A stretch of 64,000 nucleotides of DNA, taken from Crocodylus rhombifer. Its lineage: Eukaryota; Chordata; Crocodylia; Crocodylidae. A program made the position numbers and the translations under genes. Location: positions 527,196-591,195 of the forward strand of contig JAVSML010001088.1 of the NCBI GenBank assembly GCA_038503035.1. The letters are read 5' to 3'. Shown piece by piece: positions 39,271 to 51,950 of this stretch. The notes under the pieces are model-generated. The model was not told the origin of the DNA, ran no database searches, and saw only the letters and a program-made list of their open reading frames with translations. How positions within the stretch are numbered: position 1 is the first letter of the stretch; every line of letters begins with the position of its first letter.

Positions 39271-39559
39271 GATAACATATTCAAAGGAACAATTTGAATT
39301 AAGTATATAAATTGTCATATCCTTAATGAAATATAACAAATGATGAAAATTTATGCAATTCATTATAGATAGCTCAATGCAAGTATCAGACCAAATGCCA
39401 AATGGAACAAGAAAGCAGACCAGATATTAGGAAGTGATATCCTAGGTCCACTAAAGACCAAGAGAGTTTTGTTATTAGTTTCAAAGGGGGCAGAATCTCA
39501 CCCAGAGTATGAACCAAATAGGACTATATTAAAATTTAAACGAGGATGCCGTTATAAAA

Positions 39560-39790
39560 ATCAATAGGGTTCCTTCATTTGTTATGCAATGTTCAATTCT
39601 GTCACCCTATCTAAAAAGAACTTTAGTAGGAAGAGAAGAGGTTCATAGCCAAGAAACAAATAAGTAGATGAATGGAAAAGGCTTCCACATAAGAAGAGGG
39701 TAAAAAGACTAGAATGATTTAATCCATAGAGGAAATGAGTAGACCGTTACGTAAGATTTAAAAAGAGGAATACTAAAAGCATCCATGTCC
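39560..39790 (+). mobile_element. Possible decayed CR1/L2-type LINE fragment
   Basis: ATGCAATGTTCAATTCTGTC, then AATGGAAAAGGCTTCCACAT and GGAAATGAGTAGACCGTTAC resemble the region after the RT core of CR1/L2 elements, but with many changes. Called from word-level resemblance only. Confidence 0.4.
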
Positions 39791-41704
39791 CTTTAGGGCA
39801 GCCTCTGAGCCAGGAAGCAGAGCTCCTACTATGCAACATTCTAGTTAGTAAACATGCAGTTTAAAGTTCATAATACTCTTGAGTCACTGCCTTGAGTCAG
39901 AGCCATTGAACTTGCAGTCAGAAAACCATAGTTGATGAAGCCAGCACTGGAGGAGGCTGCAACCAGCAATAGTTTCCTTTTCCTGAGGGTGTAACCCAGC
40001 ACAAGGTCAAGATAGGGAGTGATCCTTAATTGTGCAGAGGCTTGCTTTGGCTGTAAACTCCAGACAATTCCTCAAAGGGTTGGTATCCTGTACCACAATG
40101 TGATACACAAATGCGGTATACAGAACAGCACAGAGGATTTAGATAAAGTGATCCTAATACAAGGACAAGAGGACTGTCAATGAAATTAAAATGCAATTTG
40201 CTTAATATTGATCACGGAAATATGTTGTTAAACAACTCCTAATTAATCTGTGATGCTCACTGCAATTCAACATCACTGAAGCTATGGGCTCAAAAGAAGT
40301 AAAAATTAGGATTTCAGTATTACAAAAATGCAAAAACACAGAGAATGGGATTTTCTTTTGGCAGATTTTATTTTTGTCTTGATATACACACTTATACCTC
40401 AAGGTAACAGAAAGGACTTCAAGGAAGGCCCAAGAACCTTGCCATTTGCAACTGATGGACATGAAAGTGAAGGTCAGTCATGGAATGTGAAAATATCATT
40501 AATTTTTTCTGGAATCTGACAGGAAAAAGAAGAGTTAACCATAGATATGCTGTGCACTCGAAGTTTCACTGCCAAGGAAGCACAGATTACGCCAGCTGCA
40601 GTAGCAACCTAGAAATTGTAGTTAAAAGAAACGTAGTCAAGAAAAATATGTCTTGAATTTCTTTTTAGATAAACAGAGATTTCAGTCCGTCTTACTGTAA
40701 CCAAACCAACTATACCTGGCCATTGAATATAACACATTGAATCGGAGGCCCCCAAAGAAGCATCCATTTTGTCATGTAGGATGATATATATCTTCATTCA
40801 TGTTTAATAAACACAGAGGAAGTAAATGCTTGATTAAATTTCTAAAAGAGAATGCAAACTGAATTTATCCTTTTGCAAAAATGTTTTGCATTAATATGTA
40901 TTTTTGTTTTCTGCTATGAGTTCCTTTTGCACAGTAAAATAAACACTTGATGTTGATTCGAAGTGCTAATCAGATGATACCATCATACTAAAAGGGCAAA
41001 TAAGAACTGAACTACCAATTAGAAATGAAGGACACTATGTACCAGAAGTTCTAACGCTGGCAGATTACTTCAAAGCTTTCACCATGAATGCGATGAGGTC
41101 AATTAAAGAGGAGACTGCTGAAGTACTGTACTTGAATAACCTATTGAGCTGTCATTACTGAAAGGGGATTTCTACAGTAGATCAAAATGATGATACATAA
41201 AACATTTCTAAACAGGGAAAATCTGGTGCACATCATTAAACAGAATGGGGTAAAAAAGAAATAAAACTGAAAGATATTGTGGTTGACCCCAGCAAAAAAT
41301 AATATGTTTTTAAAAAGCCTTTGTTCTACTGTTAATCTGACCACATAATCAAAAATAAAATGAAGATACAATTAATTCTAGCTACTTGGAGAAGAGTGGA
41401 TATTCTTTTAAAATGTTAACTGAAACGGATTTCACCCTTCTTTTTGTGAACTTGTTATAAAGTACATCTGGCAAACACAATAACACACTTGCCCTAACTT
41501 TGGAAACACTAAAATGATACATTATAAAACTCAGGATTAGTAGCCTTACATCAACAGAATTTTAAAACTATTATTTGCTGAAACTGTAATGTAAAATAGC
41601 CACTGTATGATAATTATAATTAATAACCCAGATGTTAAAATGCAGTTAAAAACCAAAACACATAAAACAAGAGAAACTGTATTAAAAACTAAATCATCTT
41701 AAAT

Positions 41705-42180
41705 CAGGGGTGCTCAACCTCTGGACTGCAAGCCAAATCCAGCCCATGGAGCCAGTCTGCAGGGATCACCACAGGTTTGGAAAAATTGGCAAAGATAAAA
41801 CAGTGGAATTTCCTTACAGCTGGATCCAGCCTCAGCCAGCCCACTGCCCACACAGTGGAACCAGGCCAGGTCTGCTCCCATGCATTCAGGTTGTTCCATC
41901 CCCTCACCAACCTACACGTTGGATCAGGGCTCAGCCCTGCCCTACACCCCACCTTGCATCTGGATTGAAGCCAGGCTGCTCCCCTCAACATTTGCATTTG
42001 AAGTGCTCTGCTCCACTCTGCCCTGCCCACTGCCCATCCAGATTGGGACTGAGCTATTCCCTGCCCCCTCCCTCCTCCCCGTGCAGACAGATGAAGTTTG
42101 GGCTGCACAAGTCTCTGCAGCCAGATCTGGAACTAGTACCACTCATCCAACCAATGGAATGAAAACACTGGGCACCACTG
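41705..42180. mobile_element. Non-autonomous hAT-like DNA transposon (476 bp)
   Basis: Flanked by a perfect 8-bp duplication TCTTAAAT (41697-41704 and 42181-42188). Ends are CAGGGGTGCTCA and, inverted, CAGTGGTGCCCA (10 of 12). The subterminal text (CTGGACTGCAAGCCAAATCC) resembles other pieces at 536-996 and 47440-47500. Confidence 0.85.
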
Positions 42181-43808
42181 TCTTAAATCATGCCATAAAA
42201 AGGAAAAGTAAGATGGAAGGCTCTATGTAAAGACAAATCTGCACATGATTAATGAAAAACTGAAAACTTCTTTGGAAAGGTAGCATCCCATTTTTATTTT
42301 ATTTATAAACATGAAAAAGGGAGTGTAAAGCACCTAATGCAAAACCCTGTTCATTCTGGGGTCCACAGAAGCATTCAGCCTAATGGTGGGGGACTGGGGG
42401 TGTTATCACCATCCACAGCCATGGAGCAAACTGAAGGCAAACTGGGGTTCATGTGGTGGGTCAAGGGGTTACTAGAAGCAAATGTCAGAAAGCAAGCCAA
42501 AGTCAAACTGGGCTTCTGAAGTTCAGGGACTGGGTGCATGGGTAGGAATGCAGGAACAGGCACCAGAGAAGTCACATGGATGAGTGCTACACAAACTGAA
42601 GCCAGTTTGTTGCACAACAGGAGCCAGGTGCTGCAAGAGCTCCTTAAGAACAGCTCTGGAACCAAGCAGCAGTCTCAGGCTCAGCTGGCTCTGCTTAGGG
42701 GCTCGAGTGTTACTGACCTAGCTGCAGGACAGAGGCTTTACAGATCATGTATCAGCCTAAAATGCAACAGTGAAACCTCTCAAAAGTGGTTGGTGTCTGA
42801 GCACTGACATCTGCCCAAATGAGGCTCAGGATTTTTCACAATAAAACTACATTTTTAATAAAGCAAACAAACTTTCATAATGAATACCTTAAATATCAAA
42901 AGCTTTAAAATCTCACTGAAGTGCATAGTTTACTTTTTTTAGATAACCCCACAAACTTTTGGGTGACTTCTTTCTGATAGACATGACCAAAATCCCTAGA
43001 AGGTAGTAGTCAGACGCATTTATAATATCCCTTAGTTACTGAAGGAACAGTTCGTAGACTTCAGTTTCAAAACCTGATAATGACTAAGTTAAGTTGACAA
43101 GTAAATTATAAACCTGTTTCATACCCTTGACCATCATAGTCTGTCAGTTCCAAAAGATGGCCAGAACTATGGCTAAAACCTACCAAGGACGTAACTGGTG
43201 CAAAATAGTACTGACAGTGAAAACAATCAGGTTCTTAATTCCCTGCACTAAAAATGAAACAAACAATAACAAGCCCACTGGTTATTTTTTATCTAAATAA
43301 GGAAGCAGCAGTCCTTCATATTTGAGGATGGCTCAAAGTGAGTCATTTATAATGTCCATTAGCAATGTTTCCGTAATCACCTCACTGACTTACAGAAGCT
43401 AGGATAGACAGGACCCGGAAATGTAGTTATGCTTCATGGAGCTCAACCAGTGATAGATTCCAGGATTATTCACAAGACAGACTATGTCCAGACTGAGCTC
43501 CTTCTTTCAAAACATAAAAAATAGCTCAGGCTGATCAACTGAAAGAACTGTTAAGAGGGAGCAGTAGCCTGTACAAGAAAGTTTAGTTATATAACTTTAT
43601 CTCCAGTATAGCTCCCATGTTTATCCACATAAAAGACTTTTCTAGGAGGTGACTGGAAGATAACCGTCTCTTCCACCAGTACTTTCCTCCATCTACTGCT
43701 CAGATGCTGCAATTTCTTGATATGCCAAGAATCTTCTGAATAGCCAATACCTATTGGTAAGCCAGTATAACAATCTATCTGTTAGGGGAGTCCAAGTGCA
43801 CTAAACAT

Positions 43809-45376
43809 TAGGGCTGTGCGAAGCTTCAGTAGCTGATTCGATTCGGAGGAAATTCAGTCCCATTCAGGGACCAAATCTCTGAATCCAAATGGGATTAGGA
43901 GACAAGTGAAAGCTCCAAATTGATTCAGAAAAGATTCAGCTGATTCAGAGATTTGGCTATAGACTAAACAGGCAGCTGACAGCTGTTGGGGTTGGAGAGG
44001 GGAAAGAGAAATGGTGTGGGGGAGGGAGGGATTGGAGCTGGGGCTGTGACAAGCTACCCAGCTGGGGCAAGGGAGCACATTACTTGGGGAGGGGGAAGGG
44101 GGGGGATATGGGCATGGCAACAGTGGGAGTGGGTGGCTCTGCCCTGTTGCCGCTTGCCCAGCCAGGGCAGGGAGGCGGGATGCAGGCACGACTCACTCTG
44201 GGCAGAAGAGGGCAAGTGACAGCAGGGCATAGCCCTCACTCCCAACACTGCCACACCCACAACCCACACCCCCCTCACTGCCTGACAAGTGGCAACAGGG
44301 TAGAGCCCCACTCCCAGCACTGATGCAGGTATAGCAGCACTGGGACTGGGGGCTATGACCTGCTCCTGCCTGGAGCGAGCCATGTCTGCATCGCGCCCCC
44401 TCTGCGCTGGCTGGGCAAGCAGCAGCAGGGCATAGCCCCCGCAGCTCCCCCCACTGGGGCAGAAGCAGGTACAGCCAGGGGAGTTGCAGAAGTCCTCATA
44501 GCTGCGCTGCCCGACCCAGCCTCCTGTCACTTTAATAAGAAAAAAAAAAAAGCCCCACACTCACTGACTTTGGCCATGCAAACTGGGGGCTCATGGCAGA
44601 GCAGGGCAGTGGGGGGCAGCGCTGATCACCTCCCCTTCCCCCACTTGGCACACACAAAGCAGCTGTCGCATTGCACTAGCAGGCTGCCGCACACTGTCTG
44701 GGAGCTCAGGCAGCTCCACCTTCCAGCTGGAGCAGTGTTCAGCCCCAGTGGCCCCAGCTCCCAGATAGCGCACAGCACCCCGCTAAGCCACACTGCACCT
44801 ACATCATGGGCAGCTGCTGCATGGGTGCCAGGTTGGGGGGAGCAATCCCTGCTTTCCCTGACTGCCCTGTGCTGCGTGGAGGGGCTCTGCCACAAGCCTC
44901 CAATCCCCACTGCAGAGCCAGGACTGCAAGGGCTGGGCAGGAGGGCTATCAGTGGCAAGGCTGGGTGAGGGTGCTGTGATCGGGGAGTGGGAGCTGTGCA
45001 GGGGGGCTCTGCCATGAGGCCCCAGAATCCCCAGAGCCCCTGCTACAGCCGGTGAGTGTGGGACTTGTTTTTAAGTGTCAGGGCTAGACTGGGGCTGGAT
45101 GGGGGATGGCACTGGGCAGGGCAGCAATGGGGGCTTCTCCTGTGGCTCCCACCACCCGGAGAGAGGCAGGCACAACTAGAAGAGCTGCCTGGTTGTGCCT
45201 GCTTCTCCCTGGCCTATCTAAATGACTGATCTTTTCTGAATTAGCACTGAATCTTTCAAAGCTGATTCAGCCAGATCGATTCAGGACAGTGATCCAAATC
45301 TCCAAATCAAATCACTGTCCTCTGAATTGGCTGAACCCAAATCTGAATCGAATACTTCCCTCTTCACACAGGCCTA
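43809..45376. mobile_element. Non-autonomous hAT-like DNA transposon (1568 bp)
   Basis: The ends are TAGGGCTGTGCGAAG and, inverted, TAGGCCTGTGTGAAG (13 of 15 identical). A perfect 8-bp target duplication CTAAACAT flanks it (43801-43808 and 45377-45384), diagnostic of hAT-type integration. The subterminal regions are rich in GATTCAG/CTGAATC-type words on both sides, plausible transposase-binding repeats. The GC-rich middle has only chance reading frames, so it needed a transposase from elsewhere. Confidence 0.88.
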
Positions 45377-45559
45377 CTAAACATGCTAGCTCACCTATGG
45401 GAGGGGGAGATAAGAGGGAAGAAGTAGGTATGATATCCTTCAGGATTTCTAAGTGCTCAAAACTAGTCACCAGTGGCACAATGTCAAATTAGGAAAAGGC
45501 ATAGAGTTCCCAAGGGTCTCTATTGAGTCTGGTAGTATAAATTTTGAATTAATAACTGG

Positions 45560-46505
45560 GAGGGAAGAATTGAGTGTGCACTGTCTATATTTGCAAGGTG
45601 GAATAAAGCTGGATAGAGTTGGATGTGGATGACAAGATTAGGTTTCAAACTGACCTTGATGAACTGGATAAGTGGTCTAAACTATAGTAACTTTACTGAA
45701 GTTTGAACTTGCATTTACTAAAGTTACTATAGTTTACTTCTACTTTACTTTATTTTACCTGTTTACTATAGTAACTTTAGTAAATGCAAGTTCAAACTAT
45801 AACACCCAAAAAGGAAAAATCAAATATAAACAGGCAAAAGGGGGAATGGCTAGCAAACTACAGTACTCCAGGGATCTGCGGATTATAACAGACATCAAGC
45901 TGAATATGAATGAACAGTTCATTATTGTTGGAGAAAAAAATACTAACAGAGCATTGAGATGAACTATTCTAAGTATCATATGCAAGTCCTGGTAAATTAT
46001 TCTTCTGCTCTATTCAGCACTGTTAAGGCCTTACTAGAAGCAAAATTTTAGTTTTGGGTATCACACTTTAAGAAAGAGGTGGACAAATTGGCAAAATCTA
46101 GAAGGCAGAAACAAAAAGGATGAAGGGTCTAGAGAACACATTAGGAAAGGTTAAAGTAAGAGAGGACCAAAATGAAATTTTCTTTAAACACAAAACAAAA
46201 AAAAAAGGTTGTTATAAACAGGATAGCAATCTATTGTATTCTGTGTCCACAGGAGACACATCAATTAGTAATGGGCTTAAATTGCAACATGTGATGTTCA
46301 GGTTTAAAAGCAGAAAGAACCTTCTACCCATGAGGCTGGTTATGCACAGGAAGGATTGTTTAGAGTGATTGTAGAATCTTTGTCATTGGAAATTTAAGTG
46401 CCAGGTAAATAAACCTTTGTCTGGGATTGTTTCGATAGAGAATACCCAGCAGGGAGTTGGACTAGATGATTTCTTAGAGTCCCTTTCAGCCTTATTTTTT
46501 TCATG
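45560..46505 (+). mobile_element. CR1-type LINE, degenerate, interrupted by a hairpin insert
   Basis: Plus-strand translation in shifting frames gives DDKIRFQTDLDELDKWSK, then after an interruption PKRKNQ, QYSRDLRIITDIKLNMN and LLYSALLRPY-like text. It ends with GTTGGACTAGATGATTTC and CCCTTTCAGCCTTA, typical of a CR1 3' end. About 100 bp at 45678-45798 is unrelated and forms an inverted repeat (listed separately). Many stops; inactive. Confidence 0.8.
45678..45798. repeat. Hairpin insert: 34-bp perfect inverted repeat inside a CR1
   Basis: 45700-45733 and 45765-45798 are exact reverse complements separated by 31 bases. An additional 18-base segment at 45678-45695 is the exact inverse of 45719-45736. 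The flanking bases are CR1 coding remnants (…DELDKWSK before, PKRKNQ after). Confidence 0.9.
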
Positions 46506-46670
46506 AATATATAGGTCAAGAGCTTACATAGTGACAGAATCCATTATTCTCCAGGGGGAGCTACAGTGGCTATTTTGAAACTATAAAAGCTTTGTTTGAA
46601 AACATAAAATGTTGTCAGAACGTACAACAAGTAGATTTGGAGAACTTCAGACAATGAATGTCAAGGAAGT

Positions 46671-46691
46671 AAAAAAAAAAAAAAAAAAAAA
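46671..46691. repeat. Poly-A run (21 bp)
   Basis: Twenty-one A in a row, about 165 bp after the end of the CR1-type element at 45560-46505. It is not clearly its tail, since CR1 elements normally lack poly-A. Confidence 0.9.
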
Positions 46692-47374
46692 TCTAATTTA
46701 TACTGGATTTTAAATTTCACTTAAACTTTTAATTTTTTTTTAAAAAAGGATTGCAATTACATTTGAAATTATGGAATCTGCATTACAGCCTACATTTGTG
46801 ACAATTTATTAAATCATTTAAATTAAATAATTATTTCTGAACAAATATATGATTGCTACTAATGTTTAAAAGAAGATCAAACGACTAAATTAGGGAAAGT
46901 CAAAGGCAAAGCACTTGGAACCAGTCTGTTGATATGCTAAAGTCATTTTTGACAACAGCAGGCTTTTCTGTAGATACAAAGAATATTATATCTGATATGT
47001 CCATTTCAGTTTGTTCAGTTACTTTAGTTTAATAACTAGTTCATTTATTTATTATCAAAGTGATTTAAATCAGTCTGCTCTATTCAGAACACCTGGAAAG
47101 AAAAGGTCAAACATTTGATAAGCCTTGTGGGAACTTTCCTCAATATTTGGTTAAAGCCCAAAATGTCCTTGCTTCCAGAAATTCATACTTGATCAACAAA
47201 TTTTAATATAAAGATAAAAGTTTAAACTCAATATTAAAAATGAGCAATAATCATTGCAAATTAATATTTTCAGTTTACAATTGTCTAACAATGGGCCATA
47301 GTTAATATTTTGAGAAATTATAATTCAAATAATGTTATGAAAATGGGCTCCCACAGGTCCAGAAATTTGGCAGC

Positions 47375-47500
47375 AGGGCAACAGTGGTAGTGTTAATTGC
47401 AGCAGCTCTGGAAGCTCCACACAGTGGATGAAAGGGTCTCTGGGGTCCAGATTTGGTCCACAAACTGGAGGCTGAGCACCACTTGTCTAGGTCACTATTT
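47375..47500. mobile_element. hAT-like element end fragment
   Basis: GGGGTCCAGATTTGGTCCAC, AACTGGAGGCTGAGCACC and ACTTGTCTAG resemble the inverted end of the 41705-42180 element. Only one end is visible. Confidence 0.45.
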
Positions 47501-49333
47501 AGTTATCTTGATAAGCAAAGCAGTGATTGGGATTGGTTCTCACTGTCTGGATGTGTGGCCCGTTCTCCAGAAGCATGGAATATCTCTGCATATGAATATC
47601 TCTCTGTACTACTAAAATTCTCTGAATCCATGCAAAGTTAAATAATAATCTCTTTCTTACATATGCTTACTTAGAAAGGGCTAAAATATGAGAGTATAAC
47701 AGGAGAGCAATCATCCAGGTAGGCATGCACAGACACATACCAATATATTGATTTTGTCAGTATCCTTGGATAAGAAGGTAGATGGTATGGAAATGAGAGA
47801 AATTTTGCAAAATGTCTGTTGTAAAATAAATAAAGCTGATTTTCCTCATGAGATAGCAAAGAAATCAAAATAGTAGCAAGCATCAGATTTCTTTTAGAAT
47901 AAGAATGAAAAAATGCATTCTTTAGTGTAATCATATTTAAAGCTCTGATCAAAGAAAATTCACTGTTGATGCAATGACTTTCCCCCATCATAAAATCTGT
48001 TTTTTTCCAAAATTTACTGTAAAGTGTTTTCTACAGAAATGCAAAATGGCACTACTTATAATTACATACTATTTTAGTTTTAAACTGACTCATAAAAGCT
48101 TGACATGAGTGAGAAATTATTAGAATTCAAAAAGCTTATTTAAAAATGTCAAGGTAATTCTGTTCCTTGTAAACAAATACACCACTTTCCCTCTTGCAAG
48201 CCTCATATGCAAATTTGCGTGCTTAATTTCACACTTCTCTCTTGCTGAAATAATCATTAAGCCTAAAAAAATACATGAAAGTATCTAAGGAAGAATAACT
48301 GGAACTGTGTGTATTTCTGCACTATAAGCAAAGTTGATACCTCAAGTGATGATTACCTATTGACATTTACCTACCACATATCATTTTGCCAGCTTCTATT
48401 GATGATGTTAGCTAAATTTATGCCCTTGGGTTTATGATTAAAAATGATGCAGGTGGTGCTGCTGATGACCTACTCTTTTTTACCCCCACCTTTCCAGCAA
48501 CAATTCTGGCAGTGTTTTTATTCTCTGTGGCAGACAGCAGAGCACCCAAGTAGGGGTGCAGCGTGAGGCAGCTGCTACAAGGGAAGATAGATGTGTGCAA
48601 AAAAAAGGTACGGTAAAAGCATCCCACATGCTCCAGACATGTAAGAATTTACTTGGGAAGCAACATTTTGGAGAGAGGACAGAGTAGAAGCAATTTTGTT
48701 TATCAAAAATTAAGCTATTAGATATGAATCTCATCCATCTAATAATCCACAGGGTTAAGGAATAAAATGGAGCACAAAGGAGGTAAAAGGACCCCAGGGA
48801 AGGAAGAACCTCTACAAAGGACACCACTTCAAGACATGAAGAGCAAAGATGGGATGAAAAGTAAGCCTTAATCACACACACAAAAATTACATTTTGGGGC
48901 AATAGACCATAGCTTTTCTCAGTTTCAGCTAAAGCAAGATGGCAGGTTATCATGTTCCCACTGAAACAGAAGGGTGTGTAGAGGGAAGTAGAGGGAAAAG
49001 TGTGGTTTATTTCAGGGAGAGTAATTGAGTCTGTTTGATAATTCCTTGGTTCAAATAAGCATCTGTAATGGACTGAAATATTGTGGTATATACACAGCAC
49101 TGCATTAATGAAATTACGCTACTTGCAACTGGAAAGTAGCATGCAGGTACACCATGCTATGGCACTCCTTGGGCTTCCTTGCAGTTCTTCACTGCACAAT
49201 ATTTAAGGTGAATGCTTCATCCTTTTCTATATTGGGTTCAGGGCTCTGGCAATCTGCCAGTTTCTCTTGACCTGTCCTTTTGTATGTATATCATTTCTGT
49301 CTCCCTTGATTCCAGGTCTAGGATAGCTACCAA

Positions 49334-50117
49334 GGCTAGGGACAGGCATTACACATAAACTGGTTTAAGTGATCAGAAACTAATAGAACAGAGGTTCAGT
49401 GTATACATTCACTAGTTTAAAAATGGCTGAAACTGGTTTGAGATAAACCTGGTTGAATGTAGCATCAGACTTAACTGATTTGGGTCAAACTGGTTTATGC
49501 AATGTCTGTCCCAGACCTCTCGCTGGTTTAAGTTAAACCACACTTCCCCAGTATCCTTGGTTGGGCAGGGCTGTCTGTTCCACAGCAGAACTGGCCCCTC
49601 CCCTTTGCTCCCTGGCTGCAGCTCTGGCAGAGACTTGCAGGCTGCTCCCCACCCACTCCCTGACCACTCCCTGCTAAGCAGGAACTCCCCTCTGCCTTGC
49701 TGAGAGGTATCTGCATATCAGCTAGCAGACCACATGCTAGATCTGGTCCATGCTGTGACAAAGCCAAGATCAGCAGGTAGCTCTTAATATCCCTTGGTTG
49801 TTTTCTTAATGGGGTGATAAACACTGAGTTAGGGGTGATAAACACTGTTATCAATTCCCTGCTGGGATAATTAGAGCATCCTGACTGTGCCTGGCCACAC
49901 CACCTCCCCCTCAGCTCAGCCTTGTGGAATGGAAGGAAGAGCTGCTCTAGCACCCCTTGGCTTCTGGCCTGAGCCACTGCAGGCATATATGCCTGCATTT
50001 CTGGGATGAGAAGGAAATGTCTATCCATCTTCAAATTGGTTCAGGTTTTGCAGGTTAGACTAATCTGCAAAGATTCAATCAATTCAGGCTCAGCCTTTTT
50101 GAATGGCTGTCCCTAGC
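49334..50117 (-). mobile_element. GGCTAGGGACAG family copy 4, full length
   Basis: Starts GGCTAGGGACAGGCATTAC and ends GAATGGCTGTCCCTAGCC in inverse orientation to copy 2. Internal landmarks (AACTGGTTTAAGTGATCAG, GGTTTAAGTTAAACC, and CAAAGATTCAATC) are all present. ~784 bp. Confidence 0.85.
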
Positions 50118-50218
50118 CCACAAGTCATTCCAGACTAGAATGAGAACAAACATTGGAAAAATATTTTCAAATCTTTATTTCAAAACATAGTGAAAAATTA
50201 GGCTTATCTACTATAACT

Positions 50219-50435
50219 TGCGGATCCTTTTCTGCACTATTTGCTGCACTACTGCAGCCTAGCAAGCTGTTCCCCATTTTGTATTTGTCTATTTGGTTGT
50301 TCTTAGGTATAGTACTTTGCACTTGTCTTTATTGAACTTCAACCTATTGAATTAAAAAAGTTGTAAAATCCATTTATATTTTTTAAATCCTCCCTCGCCC
50401 TGGAAGACATTGTTGAGAATAGCTCATTGGTTGTA
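50219..50435 (-). mobile_element. CR1-like LINE internal fragment
   Basis: The plus strand GGATCCTTTTCTGCACTATT, AAGCTGTTCCCCATTTTGTA and CTTTGCACTTGTCTTTATTG matches the inverted middle of the CR1 3' region. Neither terminus is present. Confidence 0.65.
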
Positions 50436-50824
50436 ACTTTTTGTAACAAGAGCTCGTAACCCTTGTTGCTGAGTGCAGAGGGGCCTGGTGTAGAGAGGCA
50501 GGCTGCAAAACACTATTCCTGCTAATTAGAAAAGAAGCAGCCCAATGCTCCATTAGGGAAGGGGAGCCTGGTGATCAGCAGGGATCCAGGTTTTCCGTTT
50601 CCTGTGGAAAACAGAGAAAACTGTGGATTTTACTTTTTATGAGAAGATGCTACAGATTTCTCACTTTACCAGAGAAACCCATGAATTTTGCAGTTTTGCA
50701 AAGGGCTCTCTGCAAGGGGCTGTGAGGGAGCAGAAAGAGGGTGGTCAGGCAGGAGGCTCCATGAGCATGTATATGCAAATGGTTGCTAGGCAGCCTGGAG
50801 AGCAGCTCCTGCAGGTAAGTTTCT

Positions 50825-51046
50825 GGGGGGGGGGGGCGGATCTGAGGCCCCCATAGGGAGGGAGAGAGTTGGGCAGACCTGTGGCTGGGGCTGCTGCCCA
50901 GCTGGGTGGTGGTGGGGCTTGGGGCCCAGGTCCTGCTCCCCGCTGGGGCCATGCAGGCCAGGTCCACAGGCAGCCCGTCCATAGCGAGGGGGTTGGCTCT
51001 CTGCCACTGTGTGCAATCCGGGGGGGGGGGGGGGGGGGGCGGGGGG
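50825..51046. repeat. Two poly-G runs in GC-rich stretch
   Basis: About 11 G at 50825-50836 and 20 G at 51020-51039, the latter followed by CGGGGGG. Could fold as G-quadruplexes on the plus strand. Confidence 0.85.
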
Positions 51047-51589
51047 TATCTGTGCCCTCCATATCTGTGCATGGGATGGGGGTGGGAGTGGGGGCTGGTT
51101 GCCTGCTGTCGGCTCAGGCTCCCCACCATTCTGCCCTCCCCCAGGGCCTCTACAGCCCAGCAGGTGCAAGCCGGTGCTGCAGGGCAAAGTGGGGGCATGT
51201 GGGGAATCTGCTTTTTGCTCTAAGCTCTGCACTGCCCAGGAGTGCAAGTCTCCTCCCAGCACGGGGTCTGTTTTGTGGGTGGGAGTGGGGTGGGCAGAGC
51301 CGTTGCAGACTGTACGGGACAAGCAGGGGCACTGAGATCTGGAAGAGCAGGAGCCTGCAGAAGTTCTGCCTCCCCCCTCCTTCCCACACTGCAGCCCCCC
51401 TGGACACCAACACAGGGCTTGTGCTCCTGGGACACCATCACAGAGCTTGCTGCCCCATCTGGGTCCCTCCCCCCTCCCCCCTCCAGCAGCAGGGGTATGG
51501 CCAGAGGCCACCTGGCATTGCCCCCTTAGGTGAAGGGGGGTGCTTGTTCTGCTGTGATCGGCAGAGACGGCGGTTGGGGCAAGCAAACC

Positions 51590-51950
51590 CCCTCCTTGCC
51601 CCCTTCACCTCAGGGGGCCATGCCAGCTGATGCCTGGCTGCACCCCCACCCTTGTGGCAGTGAGAGGGAGTGACCCTGACACAGGTTGCTGCACCCTGGC
51701 CAGGCAGACCCCAGCTGTGGCCTGTGCCACTGGGACAAGGGATGGAGCGGGGGAGTCTGTTCACTTCATGCTGGTGCTGGGGCTGGCCATGCCCCCCACC
51801 ATTGGAGCAGCAGGCAAAGAAATGCCTAGCAGGGGCTGCTGCACCCCTGCCTGGCAGACCCCAGCTGGGGTCTGTGCTGGTAGGACATGGGAGAGAGGAG
51901 GGGAATAAACCTCTTCCCTGCCTCCTTCACCTTAGGGGGTCTGTTTTCTA
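51590..51950. repeat. ~147-bp tandem duplication in GC-rich stretch
   Basis: GCTGCTGCACCCCTGCCTGG and CAGACCCCAGCTGGGGTCTG at about 51835 repeat the segment at about 51689 with scattered changes, about 147 bp apart. The wider GC-rich region 50460-51950 has long chance frames on both strands, plus a possible element end at 50588 (TTTTCCGTTTCCTGTGG). Confidence 0.6.

Noticed and set aside
41704..42230. 134-150 codon frames on both strands
   Set aside because: Bounded by a hAT-like element with an intact 8-bp duplication; the frames simply read through it.
48480..49100. 206-codon open frame on the minus strand
   Set aside because: No recognisable domain, no splice or promoter context, low-complexity hydrophobic text; consistent with chance in intron sequence.
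50650..51630. Several 100-266 codon open frames on both strands
   Set aside because: They overlap each other in GC-rich, stop-poor DNA with poly-G runs; the translations are Pro/Gly/Ala-rich and lack any motif.
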